NCBI RefSeq assembly: GCF_024508875.1
Contig: NZ_JANINU010000120.1
Location: 1 to 38,776, forward strand
Reading direction: 5' to 3'
From: Phenylobacterium sp.
GTDB taxonomy: Bacteria > Pseudomonadota > Alphaproteobacteria > Caulobacterales > Caulobacteraceae
Length of the DNA stretch: 38,776 nucleotides
The notes under the pieces were generated by a model, which was not told the origin of the DNA, did no database searches, and was given only the letters and a program-made list of their open reading frames with translations. The position numbers and the translations under genes were made by a program. Each line of letters begins with the position of its first letter. Position 1 is the first letter of the stretch. Positions 8,757 through 17,398 of the stretch are shown here, one piece after another.

Positions 8757-10118
8757 TTAGGCTTGGAGCCGCAGGAGGCTGACCAGGCCACCCGTCAGGG
8801 CCGCCGCCGCGGCGAGGCCCAGCGCGACCGGCAGGGCGCTCTCCAGCGGCGCGCCGGCGAACAGCAGCGCGGTCGCCAGCGCGCCGAGCGTCTGGCCAGA
8901 CACGCGGGCCGTGCCCTGCATCCCGCCGGTCGCGCCGGCGCGCTCGGCGGGGGCGGCGAGGAACATGTTGCGGTTGTTGGGCGACTGGAAGAGGCCGAAG
9001 CCCAGGCCGCCCAGCGCGATCCAGGGCGTCAGCAGCTCGGGTCGGCTCGCGCCCGCCAGCACCGCGCATCCGGCAAGGCCCACGCACAGCGCCGCCGCCC
9101 CCAGGGCGCAGATCCAGGCGGTAGGCAGGCGGTCGGCGAGGCGGCCCACCACCGCCGCCGCGAGCGCGACGGACAGCGGCCAGAGCGTGACGCAGAGCCC
9201 CGCCGACAGCGGCGTCAGGCCCATCCGCCGCTGGAGGAGGAACGGCAGCGCCAGGAGGCCGGCGGTCTGCGCCGTGAAGCAGCAGACCGAGGCGATCACC
9301 GACAGGCGGAACGCGGCGCGGCGCAGGAGGTCCAGCGGCAGGAGCGGCGCGGCCTTCGGCGCCTCGCGCCGCGCAAAGACGGCGAAGGCCGCGACGGAAA
9401 GCGCCAGCAGGCCTGCCGCCCGCCCGGGATGGCTCGCCAGCGCCTGGGCGGCCAGGATGAAGGCGGCGAACGTCAGCCCGTTCAGGCCGATGCTGACGAA
9501 GTCCAGCGGCGCGGGGCGGCGGGGTGCGTCCGGCAGGGCGTGCGCCCCCAGCAGGGCGAGGGCGGCGACCGGCAGGTTCAGGGCGAAGAGACCGCGCCAG
9601 TCGGCGAGCGCGAGCACCAGGGCCCCGACGCTGGGCGCAGCGGCCGAGGCCAGGGCGACGGTGAGCGCGTTCCAGCCGATGGCGGCGCCGAGTTGCGCCT
9701 TCGGCACGGTGAAGCGCAGCAAGGCCACGCCCAGCCCCATGATCCCCGCGCCGGCGATTCCCTGGACAAAGCGGGCTGCCGCCAGCCAGGGAAGGCCCGG
9801 CGCGACCGCGGCCGAGGCGGAGGCCAACGCGAACAGGACGAGGCTGAGCCAGAAGACCCGCCGGTGGCCGAACCGCTCGCCCACGGCGCCCATCGGCAGC
9901 AGGGCCATGATCAGGCCGGCCTGGTAGGCGGTCACCACCAGGATCGCCGACGCCGGGGTCACGGAGAACGCGCGCGCGAGGTTGGGCAGGGCCGCGGTGG
10001 TCATGCCGGCGTCGAGGACGGCCAGGGTCATGGACGCGAGGACCGTCGCGATCGCCGCGGCGCGGCGGCGGCCGGCAAGCGGGCCGGAGCCCGTCTCGAC
10101 CAGGAGGGCGGCGGTCAC
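8757..10118 (-). CDS. MFS transporter, DHA2 (EmrB/QacA-like) drug exporter
   Basis: A 453-aa inner-membrane proton antiporter of the major facilitator superfamily. It starts at GTG 10118, which overlaps the TGA of the upstream cupin gene (GTGA), so translation is coupled; a longer reading frame from 10238 would run inside the cupin gene and is rejected. Many hydrophobic segments are visible (e.g. ATVLASMTLAVLDAGM, LIMALLPMGAVGERFGHRRV), and the GERFGHRR loop is MFS motif A between helices 2 and 3. LDAGMTTAALPNLARAF is typical of the first helix in the 14-TM DHA2 group. The cargo is unknown. Divergence from a LysR gene suggests inducible export of a small toxic compound. Confidence 0.9.
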   Translation of the reverse strand: MTAALLVETGSGPLAGRRRAAAIATVLASMTLAVLDAGMTTAALPNLARAFSVTPASAILVVTAYQAGLIMALLPMGAVGERFGHRRVFWLSLVLFALASASAAVAPGLPWLAAARFVQGIAGAGIMGLGVALLRFTVPKAQLGAAIGWNALTVALASAAAPSVGALVLALADWRGLFALNLPVAALALLGAHALPDAPRRPAPLDFVSIGLNGLTFAAFILAAQALASHPGRAAGLLALSVAAFAVFARREAPKAAPLLPLDLLRRAAFRLSVIASVCCFTAQTAGLLALPFLLQRRMGLTPLSAGLCVTLWPLSVALAAAVVGRLADRLPTAWICALGAAALCVGLAGCAVLAGASRPELLTPWIALGGLGFGLFQSPNNRNMFLAAPAERAGATGGMQGTARVSGQTLGALATALLFAGAPLESALPVALGLAAAAALTGGLVSLLRLQA

Positions 10119-10651
10119 GCGGCCGGCCTCCAGACGCCGCCCCGATCGACATAGCGCGTCATCCGGCGCTCGACCTTGTCCTCCACCCGCAGGTCGCGCT
10201 CGGTGAAGCGGAAGAGCAGCGCGGTGTCGCTCAGGCAACGCGTGTCGTGGATGTCGCCCGGCAGGTAGGCCAGCGCCAGGCCGGGCCGCAGAACGGTGGC
10301 GTCGCGGCGGACCAGCCGCGCGCCGTCGGGCCCGTCGATACGAGCGTAGGTGCGGATCTCGATCTCGCCGCTCTGGACCGCATAGACGACCCAGGCGCGG
10401 CCATGGTCGTGCGGAGGGCGGAGGAGGCCGGCCTGTTCCGTGTGGGCCATAAGGACGAAGCCGTGGTCGGGGTCGCGGCAGAGCTCGCGGCCCGCGGGGG
10501 CGTCGCGGCGCAGGTCGGCCAGCCAGGGTTCGTCGGGGGAAGCGGCGGTCAGCCGGGCGAGCCGTCCGCAGGCCTCGGCGACGAGTTCGCTCGTCAGCGG
10601 CCCCCAGGCGGCGGCAAGGCCGGAGGCAAAGGTCTGAAGGGCGTCGGTCAT
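10115..10651 (-). CDS. Cupin / cysteine-dioxygenase-like protein
   Basis: A 178-aa cytoplasmic cupin-fold protein. ATG 10651 is chosen because AGGAGG lies 7 bases upstream; a start at 10678 would skip that site. The metal-binding pattern is His81-x-His83 (PPHDHG), with a later His135 (PGDIHDT), as in the cysteine-dioxygenase group of non-haem iron cupins; EIEIRTYARI is the strand between. No signal peptide. It is the first gene of a two-gene operon with the MFS exporter, overlapping it by 4 bp, and diverges from a LysR gene. It may modify the compound that the transporter exports, or bind it; the sequence does not name the substrate. Confidence 0.8.
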   Translation of the reverse strand: MTDALQTFASGLAAAWGPLTSELVAEACGRLARLTAASPDEPWLADLRRDAPAGRELCRDPDHGFVLMAHTEQAGLLRPPHDHGRAWVVYAVQSGEIEIRTYARIDGPDGARLVRRDATVLRPGLALAYLPGDIHDTRCLSDTALLFRFTERDLRVEDKVERRMTRYVDRGGVWRPAA

Positions 10652-10770
10652 CGCAGGTCCTCCTGGGTGCGGAGGCAAGCTAGGCCGGCGGCATTCATGG
10701 CGGAACGCGCACGGTTTGCAGGTTATCGTTGCGTTTGGCGCTATATATCCACGCCGAAGAAGAGCGCCGC
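10652..10770. promoter_or_regulatory. Divergent promoter region between cupin/MFS operon and LysR gene
   Basis: A 119-bp gap between the divergent starts. LysR proteins usually bind such gaps and control the facing operon. The right half is AT-richer than the surroundings (GGTTATCGTT, CTATATATCC). A small inverted pair AACGC...GCGTT encloses it. No clear T-N11-A LysR box or -35/-10 pair with correct spacing can be picked by eye. Confidence 0.45.
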
Positions 10771-11673
10771 ATGTCCACGCCCGATCTGAACCTGCTCGTG
10801 ACCCTGGACGTGCTGCTGGAGGAAGGCAGCGTCGCCGGCGCCGCGCGACGGCTGCGGCTCAGCCCGTCGGCGATGAGCCGCGCCCTGGCCCGCCTGCGCG
10901 AGGTCACCGGCGATCCGCTGCTGGTCCGCGCCGGCCGCGGGCTGACCCCGACCCCACGGGCCGACGCCTTGCGGGCCGAGGTCCGCGACTTGGTGCAGGG
11001 CGCCCAGGCCGTGCTGCGGCCCGCCGAGCGGACGGACCCGGCCACGCTGGTCCGGGCGTTCACGCTGCGCGCCAGCGACGGCTTCGTGGAGAACTTCGGC
11101 CCCGGCCTCATCGCCCGCGTGCAGGCCGAGGCGCCGGGCGTGCGCCTCAACTTCCTGCAGAAGCCGGACAAGGACAGCGCGCCGCTGCGCGAGGGTCGGG
11201 TCGACCTGGAGACCGCGGTGGTCGATCACGCGGTGGGCCCCGAACTGCGGGCGCAGGCCCTGTTCCGCGACCGGCTGGTGGGGGCGGTGCGCCACGAACA
11301 TCCGCTGGCGCGCGGGGAGGTCACCCTGGCCGGCTACCGCGCGGCGCGGCACGTGGTGGTCTCGCGAAGCGGCCTGGAGGACGAGGCGGTCGACCTGCCC
11401 TTCCTGCCGCCTGGGCTGGACCGGCGGATCGCCTGCGTGGTGGGCGGGTTCGCCGCCGCCCTCGCCCTGGCCCGGCGCGCGGACCTGGTGGCCACCGTCC
11501 CGATGCGCCACACGGCCGTGCTGCGCGAGGGCCTGGCGACGTTCGAGCTGCCGACCCCGCCGGCGCCCTTCACCATCTCCATGCTCTGGCACCCCCGCCT
11601 CGACGCCGACCCGGCCCACCGCTGGCTGCGCGGCCTGGTGCGGGAGGTGTGTGGGGAATTTGCACGGGCGTGA
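10771..11673 (+). CDS. LysR-family transcriptional regulator
   Basis: A 300-aa LysR-type regulator, the normal family length when started at ATG 10771; the TTG/GTG-type extension to 10729 adds 14 residues with no family match. The N-terminal winged helix is at about 4-63 (LLVTLDVLLEEGSVAGAARR then LSPSAMSRALARLRE and DPLLVRAG). The C-terminal substrate-binding half includes FTLRASDGFVENFG, typical of the NodD/NahR-like group that binds aromatic or small organic effectors. It is transcribed away from the cupin/MFS operon, which it most likely controls together with itself. The effector is unknown. Confidence 0.92.
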   Translation: MSTPDLNLLVTLDVLLEEGSVAGAARRLRLSPSAMSRALARLREVTGDPLLVRAGRGLTPTPRADALRAEVRDLVQGAQAVLRPAERTDPATLVRAFTLRASDGFVENFGPGLIARVQAEAPGVRLNFLQKPDKDSAPLREGRVDLETAVVDHAVGPELRAQALFRDRLVGAVRHEHPLARGEVTLAGYRAARHVVVSRSGLEDEAVDLPFLPPGLDRRIACVVGGFAAALALARRADLVATVPMRHTAVLREGLATFELPTPPAPFTISMLWHPRLDADPAHRWLRGLVREVCGEFARA

Positions 11674-11728
11674 GGCGGTACAGATTCCAACGGGGCTGTC
11701 GTTGCGGTCAGTAAAGACTCGGTAAACA

Positions 11729-11745
11729 GGTAACCGATGGTTAAC
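11729..11745. promoter_or_regulatory. Near-palindrome with CtrA half-site-like sequence upstream of TonB receptor
   Basis: GGTAACC-gat-GGTTAAC forms a 7+7 near-dyad about 90 bp before the receptor start, in the AT-richest stretch of the region. Positions 11737-11744 read ATGGTTAA, the reverse complement of TTAACCAT, the known Caulobacter CtrA half-box. Either a CtrA site or an operator for another factor is possible. Confidence 0.4.
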
Positions 11746-11833
11746 AACTTCGGAAAATGCCGATCTTTTAAACAAGCTGAAATCTAACCGCGCTTATATC
11801 GCCGACGGATACGGCACGCGCGCGGAGGATTCC

Positions 11834-14365
11834 ATGCGGATATTGTATATTTCAGTCGCGTTCAGTCCGCTTCTATTTGCCACACCTGCACTTTCAAGCC
11901 CTGCTCCGACAATCGCCGGGCAAGTCGGCGCAAAGCAGACTGCGATCGACGAGCGGTCAGCCGCGGTCGCGAGCAACGCGGCCACGAGCGCACCGGCCAA
12001 TCGCGAAGAGGTCTTTTCCACCGGCGTCGCCAAGGGTCGCGACCGGTTGGACAGCGCCACCTCGACCAGTGCGCTGCGGGAGAAGGACATCGAGGCGCTG
12101 GGCGCCCGCTCGCTGGGCGACCTTTTGCGCAACCTGCCGGGGATCCGCACCGAGTCGTCCACCGGCGACGGCAGCTCGGCCTACACGGTCCGCGGCCTGC
12201 CCCTGGCGTCCGGCGGATCGAAGTACATGCAGATCCAGGAGGACGGCCTGCCGGTCCTGGAGTTCGGCGACTTCTTCAACGGTGCGTCAGACATCTACAT
12301 CCGCGCCGACTTCAACCTGTCGGCCGTGGAATCCATCCGCGGCGGCTCGTCCTCGACCTTCGCGTCGAACTCGCCTGCCGGCGTCATCAACCTGATCTCC
12401 AAGACCGGCGACGTGGCCGGCGGCGCGCTCCAGCTCACCAGCGGGCTCGACTACGACACGAAGCGCGTCGACTTCGACTACGGCGCGCCGATCAACGACG
12501 CGTGGCGCTTCCACGTGGGCGGCTTCTACCGGGTGGGCGAGGGCCCGCGCCGGGTGGGCTTCAACGCCTTCAAGGGCGGCCAATTCAAGTTCAACGTCAC
12601 CCGCCAGTTCTCCAACGGCTACGTCCGGCTGTCGGGCAAGTACCTCGACGACCGCTCGCCGCACTACCTGCCCGGCCCGGTGAAGATCACCGGCACGAAC
12701 GACCACCCGGTGTATTCCAGCTTCCAGAACTACGACGTCCGGCGCGACTCGATGATCTCGGGCAATCTGGGCAATCTCATCACGCTCGACGCGGACAACA
12801 CGCCGGTCCAAATGCCGATCTCCCAGGGCATGAGCGCCAACGTGAAATCGATCGGCCTGGAATCGCAATTCGACACCCACGGCTGGACGATCACCGAGCG
12901 CGGCCGGTACTCGAAGATGCACGGGGGCACGACCCGAAACCTGGTCGCGAACATCTATTCGGGCAGCGCCCTGCCGGCGTCGCTGGGCGGCGGAGCGGGG
13001 ACGTTCAGCTACGCCACCGGCCCGCGCGCGGGCCAGGTGATCACGAACCTCGGAACCATGAACGGCAACGGCCTGGTCGTCGCCAGCTCGCTGAACCGGA
13101 TCGAGTCGCGCTCGCTGGACAACTTCATCAACGACCTGCGGGCCACCCGCGTCTTCCCGTTGGGCGAGGCCGAGTTGACCGCGACCGGCGGGGTCTACAA
13201 GTCGCTGCAGGACTACACGAGCGACTGGCTCTACAGTAACCACCTGCAGGATGTGGCCGGCGACGGCGCCTCGGCGCTGATCAACTACACCAACGCTGCC
13301 GGCGTCCCACAGACGCAGGGGGGCTACCTGGGCTTCAACCGCTCGGGGAACACGGCGTTTTTCCGCCGCAGCTACGACGTCCGCTACAACATCACGGCGC
13401 CCTACGCGTCGCTCAACTATCGCCTCGGCAAGATCGCGGTGGGGGGCAGCGTCCGCTACGACTTCGGCAAGGTGAACGGCCAACTGTACGGCGCGGATCT
13501 GGGCGACGGGCGGATCGGAATCAAGTCGGTAGACTTCAACGGCAACGGCGTCATCTCGGTCGCGGAATCGAAGACGGCCTTCACGCCCTTCGACCGCCCG
13601 GCCCCCGTGGACTACGACTACGGCTATCTCAGCTATTCGGTGGGCGTGAACTACCGGGTTGCTGAATCGTTCGCGCTCTTCGCCCGCTATAGCCGCGGCG
13701 CGCGGGCGGGGGCCGACAAGCTGCTGTTCTCGAACAAGGTCAGCACTGTCGACGGCAGCCTGGTCAACAAGGCCGACGGGTACGACATCGTCAAACAGCT
13801 CGAAGGCGGGTTCAAGTATCGCGCCTCGGGTCTCACGGTGAACGTCACCGGCTTCTCCGCCGACACGGAAGACACCAACGTGCAGGCGGGCGCCATCACG
13901 ACCGACCGGACCTACAAGGCCTATGGCGTCGAGGCCGAGGGCGCGTATCGGCATGGTCCGTTCAGCCTGCGGGCCGGCGTGACCTACACCCACGCCGAAC
14001 TCGTCAACGACAAGCTGAATGCTGCGGTCGCCGGCAAGACGCCACGGCGGCAACCGGACTTCATCTTCCAGGCGACACCGCAGTTCGAAATCCGGCAGGT
14101 GACGGTCGGCGCCAACATCGTCGGCACGACCGATAGCTGGGTGCAGGACAACAACCTGATGAAGATGCCGGGCTACACGCTGGTCGGTGCGTTCGTGCAG
14201 TACCGCCCGACGGATCGCGTGGAGCTGATGCTCAACGTGGACAACCTGTTCGACAAGGTCGCCTTCATCGAGATCACCACGCCCTCGGTTCCGGCCAACG
14301 GCATCGGCCTGGGCCGCGCCGCCAACGGGCGCACGATCTCAATGTCCGCCCGCCTGAATTTCTGA
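11834..14365 (+). CDS. TonB-dependent outer-membrane receptor with EF-hand-like loop
   Basis: An 843-aa TonB-dependent transporter. GGAGG lies 5 bases before ATG 11834; a signal peptide ends near residue 21 (ATPALSS). The plug domain occupies about 55-195: LREKDIEALGARSLGDLLRN, YTVRGLPLASGG, AVESIRGGSSSTFASNSPAG and VINLISKTG are all typical plug signatures. The barrel follows and ends MSARLNF with the terminal Phe. Residues 567-578 (DFNGNGVISVAE) fit a calcium-binding EF-hand loop and would lie in an extracellular loop. The architecture suits a siderophore or carbohydrate receptor, but the cargo cannot be named. It stands alone between a LysR gene and a winged-helix-like gene. Confidence 0.92.
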   Translation: MRILYISVAFSPLLFATPALSSPAPTIAGQVGAKQTAIDERSAAVASNAATSAPANREEVFSTGVAKGRDRLDSATSTSALREKDIEALGARSLGDLLRNLPGIRTESSTGDGSSAYTVRGLPLASGGSKYMQIQEDGLPVLEFGDFFNGASDIYIRADFNLSAVESIRGGSSSTFASNSPAGVINLISKTGDVAGGALQLTSGLDYDTKRVDFDYGAPINDAWRFHVGGFYRVGEGPRRVGFNAFKGGQFKFNVTRQFSNGYVRLSGKYLDDRSPHYLPGPVKITGTNDHPVYSSFQNYDVRRDSMISGNLGNLITLDADNTPVQMPISQGMSANVKSIGLESQFDTHGWTITERGRYSKMHGGTTRNLVANIYSGSALPASLGGGAGTFSYATGPRAGQVITNLGTMNGNGLVVASSLNRIESRSLDNFINDLRATRVFPLGEAELTATGGVYKSLQDYTSDWLYSNHLQDVAGDGASALINYTNAAGVPQTQGGYLGFNRSGNTAFFRRSYDVRYNITAPYASLNYRLGKIAVGGSVRYDFGKVNGQLYGADLGDGRIGIKSVDFNGNGVISVAESKTAFTPFDRPAPVDYDYGYLSYSVGVNYRVAESFALFARYSRGARAGADKLLFSNKVSTVDGSLVNKADGYDIVKQLEGGFKYRASGLTVNVTGFSADTEDTNVQAGAITTDRTYKAYGVEAEGAYRHGPFSLRAGVTYTHAELVNDKLNAAVAGKTPRRQPDFIFQATPQFEIRQVTVGANIVGTTDSWVQDNNLMKMPGYTLVGAFVQYRPTDRVELMLNVDNLFDKVAFIEITTPSVPANGIGLGRAANGRTISMSARLNF

Positions 14366-14420
14366 CCTGCCGACAACGCTGGGGCGCCTGAATCGCCGCC
14401 CGCAGCGAGAAGGGCGCGCC

Positions 14421-14442
14421 GCCCGAGGTGCGGCGGGCTTTT
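14421..14442 (+). terminator. Possible intrinsic terminator after TonB receptor
   Basis: GCCCG (14421-14425) pairs with CGGGC (14434-14438) across an 8-base loop, directly followed by TTTT. The stem is only 5 bp, though alternative GC pairing nearby could lengthen it. It lies 56 bp after the receptor stop. Confidence 0.45.
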
Positions 14443-14494
14443 CCCGGGCGCGCGGGCGGGGCAGTTATGCGCCGGGCAGGAATCGGGGGCGCCG

Positions 14495-15367
14495 ATGGAC
14501 GGGAGCGTCGAGGGTCAGCAGGTTGCGGACGCGTCGGACGAACCGTTCCGGCCAGAGGCGTTCGCGGCGATCCGGGCGCATCCGGCTTTTCGCGAGGTGG
14601 TGACGCAGCTCGCCCGCGATCACCTGGCCGAGTACGGCGCGGCCTCACCCGCCGAGCGGTGGCTGACCAGCGACCTGGGGCGGGCGGCGCTGACGGGCGC
14701 GGCGTTCGCGCTCGAAGCGATAATGGGCGGCTTCACCACGGCGCAACTGGTCCAGGCGGCGCTGGCCAACCGAACGTGCAGCGAGGGGCGCGCACGGCTC
14801 TACCTGCGGCGGGCGCGCGCCAACGGCTTCCTGGACGTGGACGCGCGCGGCGTCCATCGGGCCTCCGAGCGGATGGACGGCGTGCTAAGGCGAGGCCTGG
14901 AGACGATGCTGCGGGCGACGGCGCGCTGCGACCCTCGACTGGAGCCCGCGCTGCAGCGGTTGGCGGACCGGAGCTTTCGCAGGGGTGTAGCCCTGCACTT
15001 GGGGCTAAACACAGCGGCGCGCCCGGACCTGTTCAACGGACCCGACAAGCCGGTGGTGCTGTTCCTTGGGCGCGACGGCGGCGCGCGGCTGCTGGAACAG
15101 TTGATCGTCGCCCAGCCGGCCGGAGGCGACCGCCTGCTGGAGAGCGCCCCCCTGTCGCAGCGCGCGCTCGCGCAGGGGGCGTTCGTGTCGCGCACCCACG
15201 TGGCCCGGCTGCTGGCCGACGGCGAAGCGCAGGGATTGCTACGGACGGACGGGCGTCGCCTGGTGGCTGCGCCCGCGCTTGCCGAGGACGTGGAGCGGCA
15301 TTACGCGCTCGTCCTGGAAATGGCCCGGGTGTCGGCCCACGCCGCCCTCGCGGACGGCGGGGCCTGA
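14495..15367 (+). CDS. Hypothetical protein with winged-helix-like C-terminus
   Basis: A 290-aa soluble protein that I do not recognise as a named family. ATG 14495 follows a weak GGGGG. It is mostly helical with no signal peptide or membrane segment. Residues about 219-262 (SQRALAQGAFVSRTHVARLL, then AQGLLRTDGRRLVAAP) look like a helix-turn-helix plus wing as in GntR/MarR-like regulators. An earlier stretch, about 86-125 (GFTTAQLVQAALANRTCSEG, then YLRRARANGFLDV), has a similar HTH-like pattern, so the protein may hold two DNA-binding folds. It sits alone after a TonB receptor gene and might regulate it; the sequence gives no direct proof. Confidence 0.75.
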   Translation: MDGSVEGQQVADASDEPFRPEAFAAIRAHPAFREVVTQLARDHLAEYGAASPAERWLTSDLGRAALTGAAFALEAIMGGFTTAQLVQAALANRTCSEGRARLYLRRARANGFLDVDARGVHRASERMDGVLRRGLETMLRATARCDPRLEPALQRLADRSFRRGVALHLGLNTAARPDLFNGPDKPVVLFLGRDGGARLLEQLIVAQPAGGDRLLESAPLSQRALAQGAFVSRTHVARLLADGEAQGLLRTDGRRLVAAPALAEDVERHYALVLEMARVSAHAALADGGA

Positions 15368-15399
15368 GCGCGACCCGCCGTTAAGGCTCGAACCGGTCG

Positions 15400-15819
15400 C
15401 TACTTCATCTCGCGCAGGCAGACGAACTTGTCGGCGGTGAGATCGGAGCTGTCGCGGTATTCCTTTACGTAGGCGTCCCAGGCCGCGTCGCGCTTATCGG
15501 CGGGCACGCCGGGGGCGTCCATGTGGATCGAGGCGTATTCAGTTTCTGAAGCCGTCCAGCCCTCGCCGCGACTGCCGTTGATCACGGGCCCGACCAGCAG
15601 GCGGTTCTCCTTGAAGCCGTGCGAGCGGTACCAGGCGGCGTGATCCCGGGCGGCCTTCTCGTAAGTGGCCTTGGCGCCCGGCTTGACCGTGTTGAGCCGT
15701 ACGACGACCAACTGGCCGCCCTTGCAGAGGTCGAGCGGCGAGGCCGCGCCGGCCGCTTGGGCGGCGCCGGCGGACAGGGCGAGGCAGGCGGCGACGGCCG
15801 CGGCGAGACGAACGAACAT
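15400..15819 (-). CDS. Secreted hypothetical protein, possible dimeric alpha-beta barrel (NIPSNAP/ABM-like)
   Basis: A 139-aa exported protein. The start at ATG 15819 gives a clean signal peptide (MFVRLAAAVAACLALSAGAA, cleaved near AQA). A frame from 15849 adds 10 residues and cannot be fully excluded. The mature part begins with PLDLCKGGQLVVVRLNTVKP, then ATYEKAARDHAAWYRSHG, a strand-helix pattern like antibiotic-biosynthesis-monooxygenase or NIPSNAP barrels. Two Cys, near the mature N-terminus and near the C-terminus (VCLREMK), could form a periplasmic disulfide. It is divergent from the SPOR-like gene. Function unknown. Confidence 0.75.
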   Translation of the reverse strand: MFVRLAAAVAACLALSAGAAQAAGAASPLDLCKGGQLVVVRLNTVKPGAKATYEKAARDHAAWYRSHGFKENRLLVGPVINGSRGEGWTASETEYASIHMDAPGVPADKRDAAWDAYVKEYRDSSDLTADKFVCLREMK

Positions 15820-15981
15820 GGCGATGAGCCCCCGAATGGATGAAACCACCGCGAGGCTTCAGGCGCCGGGCCGCCCGGCGGAACTGCACATTTTTGCGGA
15901 CGCCGCCGGTCCCAACGGGCTGCGAGCGCCGCCCCTGTGTGGTTAAGGTTGTCTTAGCGCTCCCGCTTCTAGACCAGGGCC

Positions 15982-17271
15982 ATGGCGGACGCGCACGGTG
16001 AACGTTGGCGTAGGCTGGGCCGGGCGGTCCTGACAGCGGCGCTTGGGTGGTCGCTTGGCGGCGCGGCCCGCGCCGTCGAGATCGAAGACCTGACCGGTTG
16101 GCTGGCGCGCACGACGGATCTGCGGCCATCGCAGGTGGTCCTGATCGGGCCGGACAGCATCTACAGCCTCGAGCCCCTGGGCGCGCCCCTGCCCACCGGC
16201 GAGGTGATGGTGCTGGTGCGCACCGAGCCGCTGACCGACGACTGGCGCGCCCTTCATGGCTTTACGTCGTGGGACGCGAACCTGCTGATCGATTGTCCGC
16301 AGCGGCGCGTCCGCGTGATCCGCAGCGCGACCTACCCCCTTCGCAACCGCGCCGGAAAGCCCTCGCCGCAAGCCAGCGACGGGCAAGCTGTCAGTCCGCT
16401 CCGGAACGAGCCGGCGGCGCAACTGGTCGCCGCGGCTTGCGATGCCGACTACGTCTGGCCCTTGCGGAGCGGCAGGGCCCAGCGCGCATCGGCTCCCCAG
16501 GGCCCCGTCGCACCGCCGAAGACCACGCCGGTCGCGGAGGCGCCGACCCAGGCGATCCCGACGGAGGGCCCGCCGATGCGCTCCCGTCCGCCCCCGGCCG
16601 TCACCGCCTCTGCGCCGCTGGAGATCGTCTTGCCCACCGCGCCGATGGTCGTTGCCCAGGACAGCACGCCCAAGCCCTCGGGTTGGGCGCTGCAGCTTGC
16701 GCTTGGTCCCTCCCAGGACGGAGCGGATCGTGCGGTGAAGGCGGCGCGCAAGGCGCTCGGGCCCCCGGCGAAGCATCTGGTCGGCTGGACGTCTTCGAGC
16801 GCCGAGGGCGAGGTGCAGACGTACGCCGGCCTTCTCGGCGGATTCGGCACGTTCGTGGCGGCGAGCGCGGCCTGCGAGTCGCTGAAGCGCGCCGGACAAG
16901 ACTGCGTGGTGCAAAAGGGAGCGCCCGCGCCCGAGGCCGGGATCACCCCGGAAGGACCGCCGTTGGCGACGCGCGCCCCGGAGCCCACGAGCCATGCGAT
17001 CCAGGTCGCGCGCGGTCCGTCCGAGGACGGGGCGCGGCGCGCGCTGGCCAAGGCCCGCAAGGTGCTGGCGCCGCTGGCGCCCGACGTTCGCGACGCGCTG
17101 CCCACAAGCCGGATCCCGGGCGACCACATGCGGTTCGAAGCCCGGCTCGAAGGGTTCGCCACGGAGGCGGCGGCCCAGGACGCCTGCCGAAAGCTGACGA
17201 AGGCCGGGCAGGCCTGCTTCGTGCTCGCGCCGGCCGGCGTCGGGGGCGCCGAAGCCTCCGCCGACAGATAG
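15982..17271 (+). CDS. Exported protein with surface-adhesin-like domain and two SPOR-like repeats
   Basis: A 429-aa protein. The N-terminal segment RRLGRAVLTAALGWSLGGAA looks like a signal peptide or anchor. Residues about 33-160 form a compact domain with Cys105 and Cys153 (LIDCPQRRVRVIRSA...AACDADYVWPL), reminiscent of the surface-adhesin E-like family. A Pro/Ala-rich linker (about 165-232) follows. Then come two homologous ~80-residue units at about 233-311 (WALQLALGPSQDGADRAVKA) and 335-415 (HAIQVARGPSEDGARRALAK), each ending in a helix with a Cys pair (AACES..GQDCVV, DACRK..GQACFV). They look SPOR-like, a fold that binds denuded peptidoglycan glycan strands. A role at the division septum or cell wall is inferred. 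Confidence 0.75.
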   Translation: MADAHGERWRRLGRAVLTAALGWSLGGAARAVEIEDLTGWLARTTDLRPSQVVLIGPDSIYSLEPLGAPLPTGEVMVLVRTEPLTDDWRALHGFTSWDANLLIDCPQRRVRVIRSATYPLRNRAGKPSPQASDGQAVSPLRNEPAAQLVAAACDADYVWPLRSGRAQRASAPQGPVAPPKTTPVAEAPTQAIPTEGPPMRSRPPPAVTASAPLEIVLPTAPMVVAQDSTPKPSGWALQLALGPSQDGADRAVKAARKALGPPAKHLVGWTSSSAEGEVQTYAGLLGGFGTFVAASAACESLKRAGQDCVVQKGAPAPEAGITPEGPPLATRAPEPTSHAIQVARGPSEDGARRALAKARKVLAPLAPDVRDALPTSRIPGDHMRFEARLEGFATEAAAQDACRKLTKAGQACFVLAPAGVGGAEASADR

Positions 17272-17398
17272 CCTGCCCTCCGCCCAGCGCTGGACCGCTT
17301 GGCCGCGCGGGGAAGACCTTTCGTCGATGATGGACTGCCAGCGGGACGGCGGCGAGCCTCGTGCGGTAGCGCGGAGAAAACCTTTTGTAATCAAGTCG

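Noticed and set aside
12287..14053. 588-aa minus-strand open frame inside the second TonB receptor
   Set aside because: Antisense shadow; the receptor shows plug and barrel motifs throughout, and the minus product is Val/Arg/Gly-rich without motifs.
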